The notes under the pieces were generated by a model. That model did not search any database, was not told where the DNA came from, and saw only the letters and a list, made by a program, of their open reading frames with translations. Shown in pieces: positions 28,453 to 35,988 of a stretch of 64,000 nt of DNA. Made by a program: the position numbers and the translations under genes. The stretch comes from Bradyrhizobium cajani (lineage in GTDB: Bacteria; Pseudomonadota; Alphaproteobacteria; Rhizobiales; Xanthobacteraceae), in assembly GCF_009759665.1 (NCBI RefSeq), contig NZ_WQNE01000001.1, positions 310,001-374,000 on the forward strand, given 5' to 3'. Numbering within the stretch: the first letter of the stretch is position 1; each line of letters opens with the position of its first letter.

Positions 28453-29613
28453 ATGCTTTCCGCCGACCGGCCGGCGACACGCCTTGCGACCCGGCTCGCC
28501 TTCCTCGTCGCCGGCTTCGGCATCGCGTGCTGGGCGCCGCTGGTGCCGTTCGCGAAGACGCGCCTCGCCGTCGACGACGGCATCCTCGGGCTGCTCCTGC
28601 TCAGCCTCGGCATCGGCTCGGTCCTCGCCATGCTGCTGACCGGCGTCCTCAGCGCGCGCTACGGCAGCAGGCCGATCATCATCGCGGGCGGTCTCGGTCT
28701 TGCCCTGGTCCTGCCCTCGCTGGCCGTCGCAAGCTCACCCGCATCGCTGGCGTTGGCGCTCTTCGCATTCGGCGCCGCGCTCGGCTCCATCGACGTCGCC
28801 ATGAACATCCATGCGGTGGAGGTGGAGCGCGCCGCAAGACGGCCGCTGATGTCCGGCTTCCACGCGCTGTTCAGCATCGGCGGCTTCGCCGGGTCCGCGC
28901 TGATGACGGCGCTGCTCTCGCTGCAGCTCGGCGCGCTCACCTGCACGCTAATCTGCTCCGCCCTGATGCTGATCGCGATGCTGGCGGCCTGGCCGCGCCT
29001 GCTTCGTTCGGCGCAGGTGCAGGAAGGGCCGCTATTCGTGCTGCCGCACGGATCGGTGCTTCTGCTCGCGCTGCTCGGCGCGATCACCTTCCTCGTCGAA
29101 GGCGCGATGCTCGACTGGGGGGCGCTGCTCGTCATCGGCGCGGGCCTCGTCTCCGAGGCACAAGGCGGGACTGGCTATATCGTGTTCTCGATCGCGATGA
29201 CGATCGGGCGACTCGGTGGCGACGCCATCGTCGCGCGTATCGGCGACCGCACGACGCTGTTGTGGGGAAGCCTCATCGCCATCGCAGGCTTCGTGGTCCT
29301 GCTCACCGCTCCCGTTGCGGCGGTCGCAATCGCCGGCTTCCTGCTGATCGGCCTCGGCGCATCGAATCTCGTGCCGGTGCTGTTCCGCAGGGCGGCCAAG
29401 CAGACCGCGATGCCCACCGGGCTCGCAGTCGCGGCCATCACCACTGCCGGCTATGCCGGCATCCTCGTCGGCCCCGCCGGCGTCGGTTTCGTCGCCCGTG
29501 GCAGCGGGCTCCCGGCAGCGTTCTGGCTCCTGGCCGCGCTGATGGGTCTCGTCACACTGTCGGCGCGCATCGTCACGACCGATCGGCGCCAGGTATCGCG
29601 CGTCGGTGCGTGA
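28453..29613 (+). CDS. MFS transporter
   Basis: A 386-aa integral membrane carrier with about 12 helices. The MFS loop 2-3 motif appears as GVLSARYGSRPIIIAGG, and the repeat in the second half as ARIGDRTTLLWGS. HALFSIGGFAGSAL and DVAMNIHAVEVE are blocks of the small YbjJ-like branch, whose members are linked to sugar or drug export. The substrate is unknown. The gene stands alone; its 3' end is seven bases from the convergent Bug-protein gene. Confidence 0.88.
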   Translation: MLSADRPATRLATRLAFLVAGFGIACWAPLVPFAKTRLAVDDGILGLLLLSLGIGSVLAMLLTGVLSARYGSRPIIIAGGLGLALVLPSLAVASSPASLALALFAFGAALGSIDVAMNIHAVEVERAARRPLMSGFHALFSIGGFAGSALMTALLSLQLGALTCTLICSALMLIAMLAAWPRLLRSAQVQEGPLFVLPHGSVLLLALLGAITFLVEGAMLDWGALLVIGAGLVSEAQGGTGYIVFSIAMTIGRLGGDAIVARIGDRTTLLWGSLIAIAGFVVLLTAPVAAVAIAGFLLIGLGASNLVPVLFRRAAKQTAMPTGLAVAAITTAGYAGILVGPAGVGFVARGSGLPAAFWLLAALMGLVTLSARIVTTDRRQVSRVGA

Positions 29614-29619
29614 GCAGTC

Positions 29620-30609
29620 TCACAGATTGCTCAATCCGATCGATTTGATCACGGGCGCCAGGCTTGCCGATGTCGCCTCGACGATGCGCTGGAATTTGTC
29701 GGGGCTCGAATCGCCGTCCGGCTCCATGCCTTGAGCGCGATAGCTCGCCTGAAGCGCTGGATCGGCCATGGCCAGGCGCGTCGCCTGGGCGATCCGATCG
29801 ATGATCGCATCATCGGTTGGCCTCGGCGCGAACAGGCCGAACCATCCCTCATATCTCAGATCCGGCATGCCGGATTCGATGGCCGTCGGGATTTCCGGCG
29901 CGCCGCTGAGCCGCTTTTCAGTGGTGACCGCAAGCAGCCGGATTTTGCCGGCGCGACTCAATTGCTGCAATTGGACCGACATGACGGCAATGACGAGCGA
30001 TATCTGATCGCTGACGAGGTCGTTGGTCGCCTGCGCGATGCCCCGATACGGAACGTGGACGATATCCGGCGCGCCCGCCTGCTGCTTGAACGCTTCTCCG
30101 ACCAGATGATTTCCGGTGGCAACCCCAGGAGTCCCGTAGGACAGCTTTCCCGGATTGTCCTTCGCATAGGCGATCAGCTCGCGCAGATTTGCGGCAGGCA
30201 CCGATGGATGGATGGCGAACACCAGCGCACTGTTGATCAGGCGATAGATGGCGCGGAAATCGCCGACCGAATAACCGGGATTTGACGACGTCAGCGGGAT
30301 GATGACCTGCGTGCTGCCGTTGCCGAGCAGCAGCGAGTGGCCGTCAGGCTCTTCGCGCACGACCATCGCGGTGCCGATCGCGCCGCCGGCACCACCGATA
30401 TATTCGACGAAGGTCGGCCCGAGCAGCGAGGACATCTTGTCGACCCAGGGGCGCCCGATCTGGTCTCCCGAGCCGCCGGCTCCGTACGGGATCACCAATC
30501 GTATGGGACGCGATGGATAGTCGGCGGCTCGTCCGCTGCGCGACATTGCGGCGAACGCCGCCGCGCCGGACAGCGCATGGACGAACTGTCGCCGCGAGAG
30601 GAAAGGCAT
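29620..30609 (-). CDS. Bug/TctC-family periplasmic solute-binding protein
   Basis: A 329-aa binding protein with a twin-arginine signal (SRRQFVHALSGAAAFAAM). Mature blocks are YPSRPIRLVIPYGAGGSGDQ, GAGGAIGTAMVVREEPDGHS, KLSYGTPGVATGNHL and VPYRGIAQATNDLVSDQISL, all typical of Bug proteins. They normally serve tripartite tricarboxylate transporters or act as signal receptors. No tctA/tctB membrane genes are nearby, so it is an orphan receptor, as is common in Bradyrhizobium and Bordetella. The ATG at 30609 places the Tat signal at the start. Confidence 0.9.
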   Translation of the reverse strand: MPFLSRRQFVHALSGAAAFAAMSRSGRAADYPSRPIRLVIPYGAGGSGDQIGRPWVDKMSSLLGPTFVEYIGGAGGAIGTAMVVREEPDGHSLLLGNGSTQVIIPLTSSNPGYSVGDFRAIYRLINSALVFAIHPSVPAANLRELIAYAKDNPGKLSYGTPGVATGNHLVGEAFKQQAGAPDIVHVPYRGIAQATNDLVSDQISLVIAVMSVQLQQLSRAGKIRLLAVTTEKRLSGAPEIPTAIESGMPDLRYEGWFGLFAPRPTDDAIIDRIAQATRLAMADPALQASYRAQGMEPDGDSSPDKFQRIVEATSASLAPVIKSIGLSNL

Positions 30610-30828
30610 GTTCGAATTCCGGAAGTCGGCAATCACGGCCGAGGCGGGACCGGCCGGTCAGAGCGTTCAATCGCAGCAATCCGCCGCCGCCGTCAATGGG
30701 CCCATGTCGGCCAGAGCCAGACCGTCGTGAGTCCGGCCCACCGGCCTAAGCCATTCCTTTTCCAGCATTATTTCGGCAAGCTGGCGGACCTCAGCGATCC
30801 GCGCAGGGCTGTCAGCCCCACCCATTGC

Positions 30829-30864
30829 TTTCGGCCAGTTTACTGTACGCCTCGTTCTGATAGA
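30829..30864 (+). promoter_or_regulatory. 36-bp upstream element shared by two paralogous regulators, copy 1
   Basis: TTTCGGCCAGTTTACT, five variable bases, then CCTCGTTCTGATAGA. The same 31 fixed positions recur without gaps at 35910-35945. Both copies end 43-45 bases before the GTG start of a winged-helix/NTPase gene. The rest of the 30610-30909 gap has no gene. A promoter with autoregulatory site is the likely reading; the protein bound is unknown. Confidence 0.7.
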
Positions 30865-30909
30865 CGAGAAGCCAATACCTTTTGACTCCCGTCGAGGGGG
30901 CAATGGCGC

Positions 30910-33741
30910 GTGCCAGATCGTAGCGAAGACTCGGCCATTTCATTTGGGCCATTTCGACTGTTTCCAAAGTCCCGGCTCTTGGAGAAGGAGGGCACGCCGC
31001 TTCATGTCGGCGGCCGCGCGCTCGATATTCTCATCTTCCTGGCCGAGCGCCCCGGTGAGGTCATCGACAAGAGGGAGCTGGTCAAGCGCATCTGGGCCAA
31101 CGTCAATGTCGACGAGGGCAGTCTGCGCTTCCACGTCGCATCATTGCGCAAGGCACTCGGCGATACCGGCAAGTCGGCTCGTTACGTCGTCAATGTGCCC
31201 GGCCGCGGCTATTGCTTCGTCGCGTCTCTCGCCCAGGCGACCCCGCCCGTCTCGGTCGACATCGCTCCTCCGCGTTCCCTGCCCGCTCAGCTTGCGAAGA
31301 TGGTCGGGCGAGAGGAAGTCATCGAGAAGATCTCGAACGGGCTTTCGCTCTATCGCTTCATGACCGTGGTCGGCCCGGGCGGCATCGGCAAGACCGCCGT
31401 CGCCATCGCCGTCGGGCACCGCCGATCGGCGGATTTCGGCGGACGCGTTTTCTTCGTCGACTTTGGTCCGCTGAGAGACCCCGGCCATGTTGCAACGACC
31501 ATTGCCTCCGCGCTCGGATTGACCGTCAGCGCGGAGGATCCGAGCCCGGCGCTGCTGACCTTCCTGAAGGCAAGCCCGGCCCTCCTGATCTTCGACAGTT
31601 GCGAACATGTGCTGGATACGCTGGCACCGCTCGTCGAGCGCATCGTTCGCGAAGCACCGCAGCTTCGCGTTCTCGCAACCAGCCGCGAGTCGTTCCGCAG
31701 CGAAGGCGAGCGGATCTTCAGGCTCTTCCCGCTGGACTGTCCGCCCGAACGCGACGGCCTGAACGTGGCGGACGTCCTCGCCTACCCCGCGGCTCAACTC
31801 TTCGTCGAACGCATTGCCCAGAGCTCGGGTCCGTTCCAGCTCAGTGCGGAAGAGGCGCCGCTTGTCGCAAGCATGTGCCGGCGCCTCGACGGCATTGCGC
31901 TCGCGATCGAGCTCGCGGCGGGGCGCGTCAATGCCTATGGCATCGCAGGCACCGCATCCCTGCTCGACAGCCGCTTCTCGCTGCAATGGCGGGGACGGCG
32001 CACCGCCGTGCCGCGACACCAGACGCTCGCTGCGGCTCTGGACTGGAGCTACGATCTCCTGCCTGCGGCGGAGAGCGCGACCTTGCGCAGGCTGTCGGTC
32101 TTCGTCGGGCCCTTTGCGCCGGAGGCCGCTGCCGCGGTCGCATCCGGCGACGGTCTCAGCGTATCGGAGACGCTGGAGGCGATCGACAGCCTGGTCACCA
32201 AATCGCTGATCTCGCCGTCCGGCTCGCGGACGCTGCGCTATCGCCTGCTCGACACCACGCGCACCTACGCGCTCGGGAAGCTGAACGAGCTGGGTGAAAC
32301 CAGGCAGTTCGCGCGGCGCCACGCGGCGCATTTTCGCGATTTCTTCGAGCGCGCGGAGGCCGACACATCAACTCCGCTGCCCGAATGGCTGAGCGTCTAC
32401 GGCGCGGAGCTGGACAATGTACGTGCGGCGCTGGACTGGGCCTTCGCGCCCGATGGCGACGCTGCGCTCGGGATCGCACTGACGGCGGCCGCAGTCACGC
32501 TGTGGGTGCGTCTTTCATTGTTCGCCGAATGCCGCGAACGCAGCAGGATGGCACTGGCGGCGCTCGGCGACACCGGCGCCGACGACCGCATCCGCATGCA
32601 GCTCCTGTCCGCACTTGGCTGGTCGCTGATGTATGGTGAGGGCCGCGCGCGCGAGGCGCGCCCGATCCTCGAGACGACTCTCGAGCTGGCTGAGAAGCTC
32701 GACGACAAGGATTTCCGGCTGCGCGCGCTGTGGGGCCTGTGCATCGACCAGTTCAACAACGGACAGTTCGGCAAGGCCCGCGCTCTCGCCGATCGTTTTG
32801 CGGACGCGGCGGCGAACTCGCCCGACAAGACCGACCTCATGCTGGGCGATCGGCTGATGGCCGTCGCGCTGCACTATCTCGGCGACCAGAACGACGCACG
32901 GCTGCGCATCGACCGGGTGGGCGCATCGCTGCACGTGCTGGCGGCGAAGCCGAAGATCTTCCCGCTCGACCTCCGGATATCGACGCAGTATTTCCGGGCG
33001 CGCATCCTGTGGCTGCAAGGCCTCGCCGATCAGGCCCGGGCGCTTGCCGCCAGAAACATCGAGGAGGGCCGCGCCAACGGCCACGCGCTGACCTTCTGTA
33101 GCGTGCTGGGACAGGCCGCCTGCCCGATCGCCTTCTGGGCCGGCGATCTGGATGCCGCAGAACGCCACGGGACCGAACTGCTCGAGCACACCGAGCGCCA
33201 TGCCATCCGGCTGTGGGGCCTGTGGGCACGCGCCTTCAACGCGGCGGTCACTGCGAAGCGCGGCGACGTCGCGACGGGCCTGCCGCTGCTGCGCGAGGAG
33301 CTCAACCGCGCCGGCGACGCGCGCTTCCTGCCGCGGTTTCTGCCTCTCCTCGGCGAACTTGCCGCATGTTTTGGCGAGGCCGATCAGGCCGATCGCGGCC
33401 TGGACATGATCGAGGACATACTGGCGCGCTGCAACGATCGCCAGGAGCACTGGTATCTCCCGGAGCTGATCCGCATCAAGGGCGAGTTGATGCTCAAGAG
33501 CCCACGACACTCATTGGACGCCGACGCGCGCTTTCGCGAGGCCATGGACATTGCCGCCCAGCAGGGCGCCCGCTTCTGGGAGTTGCGATGCGCAACCAGC
33601 CTCGCCCGGTCCGTGATCGGAGCTGGGCGGAATGCAGAAGCTCGAGCGGTTCTCGACAAGGTAAGCGGGACGTTCGCCGAGGGCTCCGACATCGCCGACA
33701 TGCGCATCGCCCGCGAGCTGATCGCGCAATTGCGAACCTGA
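30910..33741 (+). CDS. Winged-helix / NTPase / TPR transcriptional regulator, paralog 1
   Basis: A 943-aa regulator. Residues 10-105 are an OmpR/PhoB-type DNA-binding domain (ISFGPFRLFPKSRLLEKEG, then VVNVPGRGYCFVA). Residues about 125-420 form a STAND-like ATPase: P-loop GPGGIGKT at 155-162, LLIFDSCEHVLD near 226-235 as Walker B, and ATSRESF. A long helical TPR-like region fills residues about 450-943. The architecture suggests an ATP-driven switch whose signal is sensed by the repeats. The GTG start at 30910 has GAGGGGG upstream. A paralog of nearly the same layout lies at 35989. There is no sensor kinase partner and no receiver domain. Confidence 0.85.
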   Translation: MPDRSEDSAISFGPFRLFPKSRLLEKEGTPLHVGGRALDILIFLAERPGEVIDKRELVKRIWANVNVDEGSLRFHVASLRKALGDTGKSARYVVNVPGRGYCFVASLAQATPPVSVDIAPPRSLPAQLAKMVGREEVIEKISNGLSLYRFMTVVGPGGIGKTAVAIAVGHRRSADFGGRVFFVDFGPLRDPGHVATTIASALGLTVSAEDPSPALLTFLKASPALLIFDSCEHVLDTLAPLVERIVREAPQLRVLATSRESFRSEGERIFRLFPLDCPPERDGLNVADVLAYPAAQLFVERIAQSSGPFQLSAEEAPLVASMCRRLDGIALAIELAAGRVNAYGIAGTASLLDSRFSLQWRGRRTAVPRHQTLAAALDWSYDLLPAAESATLRRLSVFVGPFAPEAAAAVASGDGLSVSETLEAIDSLVTKSLISPSGSRTLRYRLLDTTRTYALGKLNELGETRQFARRHAAHFRDFFERAEADTSTPLPEWLSVYGAELDNVRAALDWAFAPDGDAALGIALTAAAVTLWVRLSLFAECRERSRMALAALGDTGADDRIRMQLLSALGWSLMYGEGRAREARPILETTLELAEKLDDKDFRLRALWGLCIDQFNNGQFGKARALADRFADAAANSPDKTDLMLGDRLMAVALHYLGDQNDARLRIDRVGASLHVLAAKPKIFPLDLRISTQYFRARILWLQGLADQARALAARNIEEGRANGHALTFCSVLGQAACPIAFWAGDLDAAERHGTELLEHTERHAIRLWGLWARAFNAAVTAKRGDVATGLPLLREELNRAGDARFLPRFLPLLGELAACFGEADQADRGLDMIEDILARCNDRQEHWYLPELIRIKGELMLKSPRHSLDADARFREAMDIAAQQGARFWELRCATSLARSVIGAGRNAEARAVLDKVSGTFAEGSDIADMRIARELIAQLRT

Positions 33742-33759
33742 CCGGCCGCTACGAGGCGT

Positions 33760-34275
33760 TCAGCCTCCCACCCCAACCGTCCGCCGCGGCAACTTCCAGT
33801 CGGGTCGGATGAAATGACAGGTGTAGCCGTCCGGGTAACGCTCGAGATAATCCTGATGCTCCGGCTCGGCTTCCCAGAATTCGCCGGCGGGCGCGACCTC
33901 GGTCACCACCGCGCCGGGCCATAGACCCGACGCCTCGACATCGGCGATGGTGTCTTCGGCAATCCGATTCTGCTCGTCGCTGGTGTAGAAGATCGCCGAG
34001 CGGTAGCTCGTGCCCAGATCATTGCCCTGACGGTTGAGCGTTGTCGGATCATGGATCTGGAAGAAGAACTCCAGCATGGTCCGGAAGCTCGTCTTCGCGG
34101 GATCGAAGATGATCTCGATCGCCTCGGCGTGACCTTCGTGGTTGCGATAGGTGGCGTTCTTCACCTTGCCGCCGGTGTAGCCGACGCGGGTCGAGATCAC
34201 ACCTGGCTGCCCGCGGATGAGATCCTGCATGCCCCAGAAGCAGCCTCCGGCCAAAACTGCGCGCTCCGTCGTCAT
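33760..34275 (-). CDS. msrA: Peptide methionine (S)-S-oxide reductase
   Basis: Repairs oxidised methionine (S epimer) with thioredoxin as donor. The 171-172-aa protein has the catalytic GGCFWG (C12), [12 protein letters not shown] and [12 protein letters not shown], and [20 protein letters not shown], all MsrA hallmarks. A C-terminal Cys in YTCHF may act in resolution. The ATG at 34275 follows GGGAG; the frame reaches 34356 without conservation. It lies 95 bases downstream of osmC on the same strand, a likely oxidative-stress pair. Confidence 0.95.
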   Translation of the reverse strand: MTTERAVLAGGCFWGMQDLIRGQPGVISTRVGYTGGKVKNATYRNHEGHAEAIEIIFDPAKTSFRTMLEFFFQIHDPTTLNRQGNDLGTSYRSAIFYTSDEQNRIAEDTIADVEASGLWPGAVVTEVAPAGEFWEAEPEHQDYLERYPDGYTCHFIRPDWKLPRRTVGVGG

Positions 34276-34370
34276 ATGTCCGCTCCCGGTTGATCGCTCT
34301 GTCGTCCTCTGCCCGCCGGCCGAGATGATCTCGACCGGCGGGCGTGAGATGGGCAACTCAAAGCTCGCAA

Positions 34371-34793
34371 TTAGACCAGCTTGGCGTCAAGCGTAATCGC
34401 GGCGTTGAGCACCTTCGACACCGGGCAGTTCTTCTCGGCCTCGCCGGCGATGCGGGCGAAGCCGGCCTCGTCTAGCTTCGGCACCTTCGCGCGCAAGGTC
34501 AGCGCAGACGTGCTGATCTTGAAGCCCTTGCCTTCGGGCTCGAGCGTGACGGCGGCTTCCGTCGAAAGCTCGTCCGGCGTGAAGCCGGCGAGCTGAAGGC
34601 CGAAGGCCAGCGCCATGGTGAAGCAGCCGGCATGGGCCGCCGCGATCAACTCTTCGGGATTGGTCCCCTTCTCGTTCTCGAAGCGGGTCTTGAACGAATA
34701 GGCCGTCTCGTCGAGCACGCCGGATTCGCTCGACAAATGGCCGCTGCCATCGCGGCCAGTGCCCTTCCATACTGCCTTCGCCTTGCGGATCAT
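34371..34793 (-). CDS. osmC: OsmC-family peroxide reductase
   Basis: A 140-aa thiol peroxidase for organic hydroperoxides. The two active Cys are C57 in [10 protein letters not shown] and C123 in [10 protein letters not shown], as the family requires, and the N-terminal start [11 protein letters not shown] is typical of OsmC rather than Ohr. It is cytoplasmic. It is transcribed with msrA downstream, a sensible pairing of peroxide removal with protein repair. Confidence 0.92.
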   Translation of the reverse strand: MIRKAKAVWKGTGRDGSGHLSSESGVLDETAYSFKTRFENEKGTNPEELIAAAHAGCFTMALAFGLQLAGFTPDELSTEAAVTLEPEGKGFKISTSALTLRAKVPKLDEAGFARIAGEAEKNCPVSKVLNAAITLDAKLV

Positions 34794-34918
34794 CTCATTT
34801 CTCCTGCTTTACTTGCGGATCGTTCAGCCTGGCGCCCTACTGATGATTTCCAACCGGTCGCGCGCCGAAGCGGTTCCGTCAATCGCTTGCATCAATCATA
34901 ATATCCGTGCTGACGACC

Positions 34919-35608
34919 TCAGGATGGCAGCGGCTGACCGGCCTGCTCACGAACAATGTAGTCGGCGTACCAGTCGACCCAACTCTCGTCGTGCGCGCCG
35001 ATCCGCTTCTCGTGCTCACCATGCGCCACCGCGGCGCGGCGCAACGCCGCAGCCAGTTCGACCTGCGATGCGAACGTCGTGCCGTCGGCCGCGATGCGTC
35101 CGGGCAATCGTGTCGTGACCTCCTGGAACAGCCAGCCGTTGCCGTCGGGATCGCTGAACGCGGCAAATGAGCTGTAGCTGCCGCGCTTCGGGTCAGCGCC
35201 GCTGACCCGAACACTGCCGAACAGGTATGGCTCGTCCGACCCGGCGTGAACATCGCCGGCACCATGGAAGGGTTCACTGACCTCGATGTCGCGATCGAGC
35301 AGATCCTGTCGCGCCGCCTCCAGATCGGAGACGATCAGGTACAGGCCGCGCGCCGAACCGGGCGCTGCCGCGGTCACGTTCCTGCCGAAGATCACCGAGC
35401 AGGCCGAGCCGGGCGGCGTGAACTGGATCACGCGCCAATCATCACCGGCGGCAAAATCAGCGTCCAGCCGCCAGCCGAGGCGCGCATAGAACGCCTTGGC
35501 GCGGTCGACATCGGACACGGGAATGACGACGATCTCGAGCTTCAGATCGATGTTACGCATTTTCGAAGGCTTGGCCGCGGCCGCGCGCTCGATTTCGATA
35601 GTAGCCAT
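34919..35608 (-). CDS. VOC-superfamily (glyoxalase-like) protein
   Basis: A 229-aa protein. Residues about 20-150 form a vicinal-oxygen-chelate domain: IVVIPVSDVDRAKAFYARLG, then GLYLIVSDLEAARQDLLDRD and FAAFSDPDGNGWLFQEV. The family includes glyoxalases, dioxygenases and resistance proteins; the substrate is unknown. The tail of about 70 residues (ELAAALRRAAVAHGEHEKRI, then DESWVDWYADYIV) is helical and unusual for single VOC proteins. GGGAGG lies five bases before the ATG, a strong ribosome site. It is upstream of osmC on the same strand. Confidence 0.88.
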   Translation of the reverse strand: MATIEIERAAAAKPSKMRNIDLKLEIVVIPVSDVDRAKAFYARLGWRLDADFAAGDDWRVIQFTPPGSACSVIFGRNVTAAAPGSARGLYLIVSDLEAARQDLLDRDIEVSEPFHGAGDVHAGSDEPYLFGSVRVSGADPKRGSYSSFAAFSDPDGNGWLFQEVTTRLPGRIAADGTTFASQVELAAALRRAAVAHGEHEKRIGAHDESWVDWYADYIVREQAGQPLPS

Positions 35609-35909
35609 GTCGACCTCCCTGGTCTGAGACGCGGGTTCGGGGCGAGCCCGCTCGTCTTCGTGAGCCGTTGTGAGCGGAGACGATTGTCATGCGGCGCGCA
35701 TAGTGCATCCACCGGCCGCGTTTTGCGCGTTAGACGTTGCAAGATTCTGTTATGATCGGCGGCATCACACCTTCGCAAGCCCGTGCTCATCGCGACGGTC
35801 AGCCCCACTGACGAGTCGTTCCGATCGCGCCGCAGACTGCTCGCGTTTAAGCAAGATTTGCGACGAATCGTGCCCGTGCGATCGGCCAATTGCCGCGCGA
35901 TTTCGCCAC

Positions 35910-35945
35910 TTTCGGCCAGTTTACTCACGACCTCGTTCTGATAGA
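35910..35945 (+). promoter_or_regulatory. 36-bp upstream element shared by two paralogous regulators, copy 2
   Basis: Second copy of the element at 30829-30864, ending 43 bases before the GTG at 35989. A related ATCGGCCAATT at 35881 sits 30 bases before TTCGGCCAGTT at 35911, about three helical turns, which could be a second half-site. The remaining 35609-35909 stretch has no gene. Confidence 0.7.
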
Positions 35946-35988
35946 TCACAGCGCAGACGGCAGCCCCTTCCACTGGAATCATCGACGC

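Noticed and set aside
35881..35921. Direct GGCCAATT/GGCCAGTT repeat as an independent operator
   Set aside because: The second unit belongs to the shared 36-bp element, but the upstream unit has no counterpart before paralog 1, so it is mentioned only within that element.
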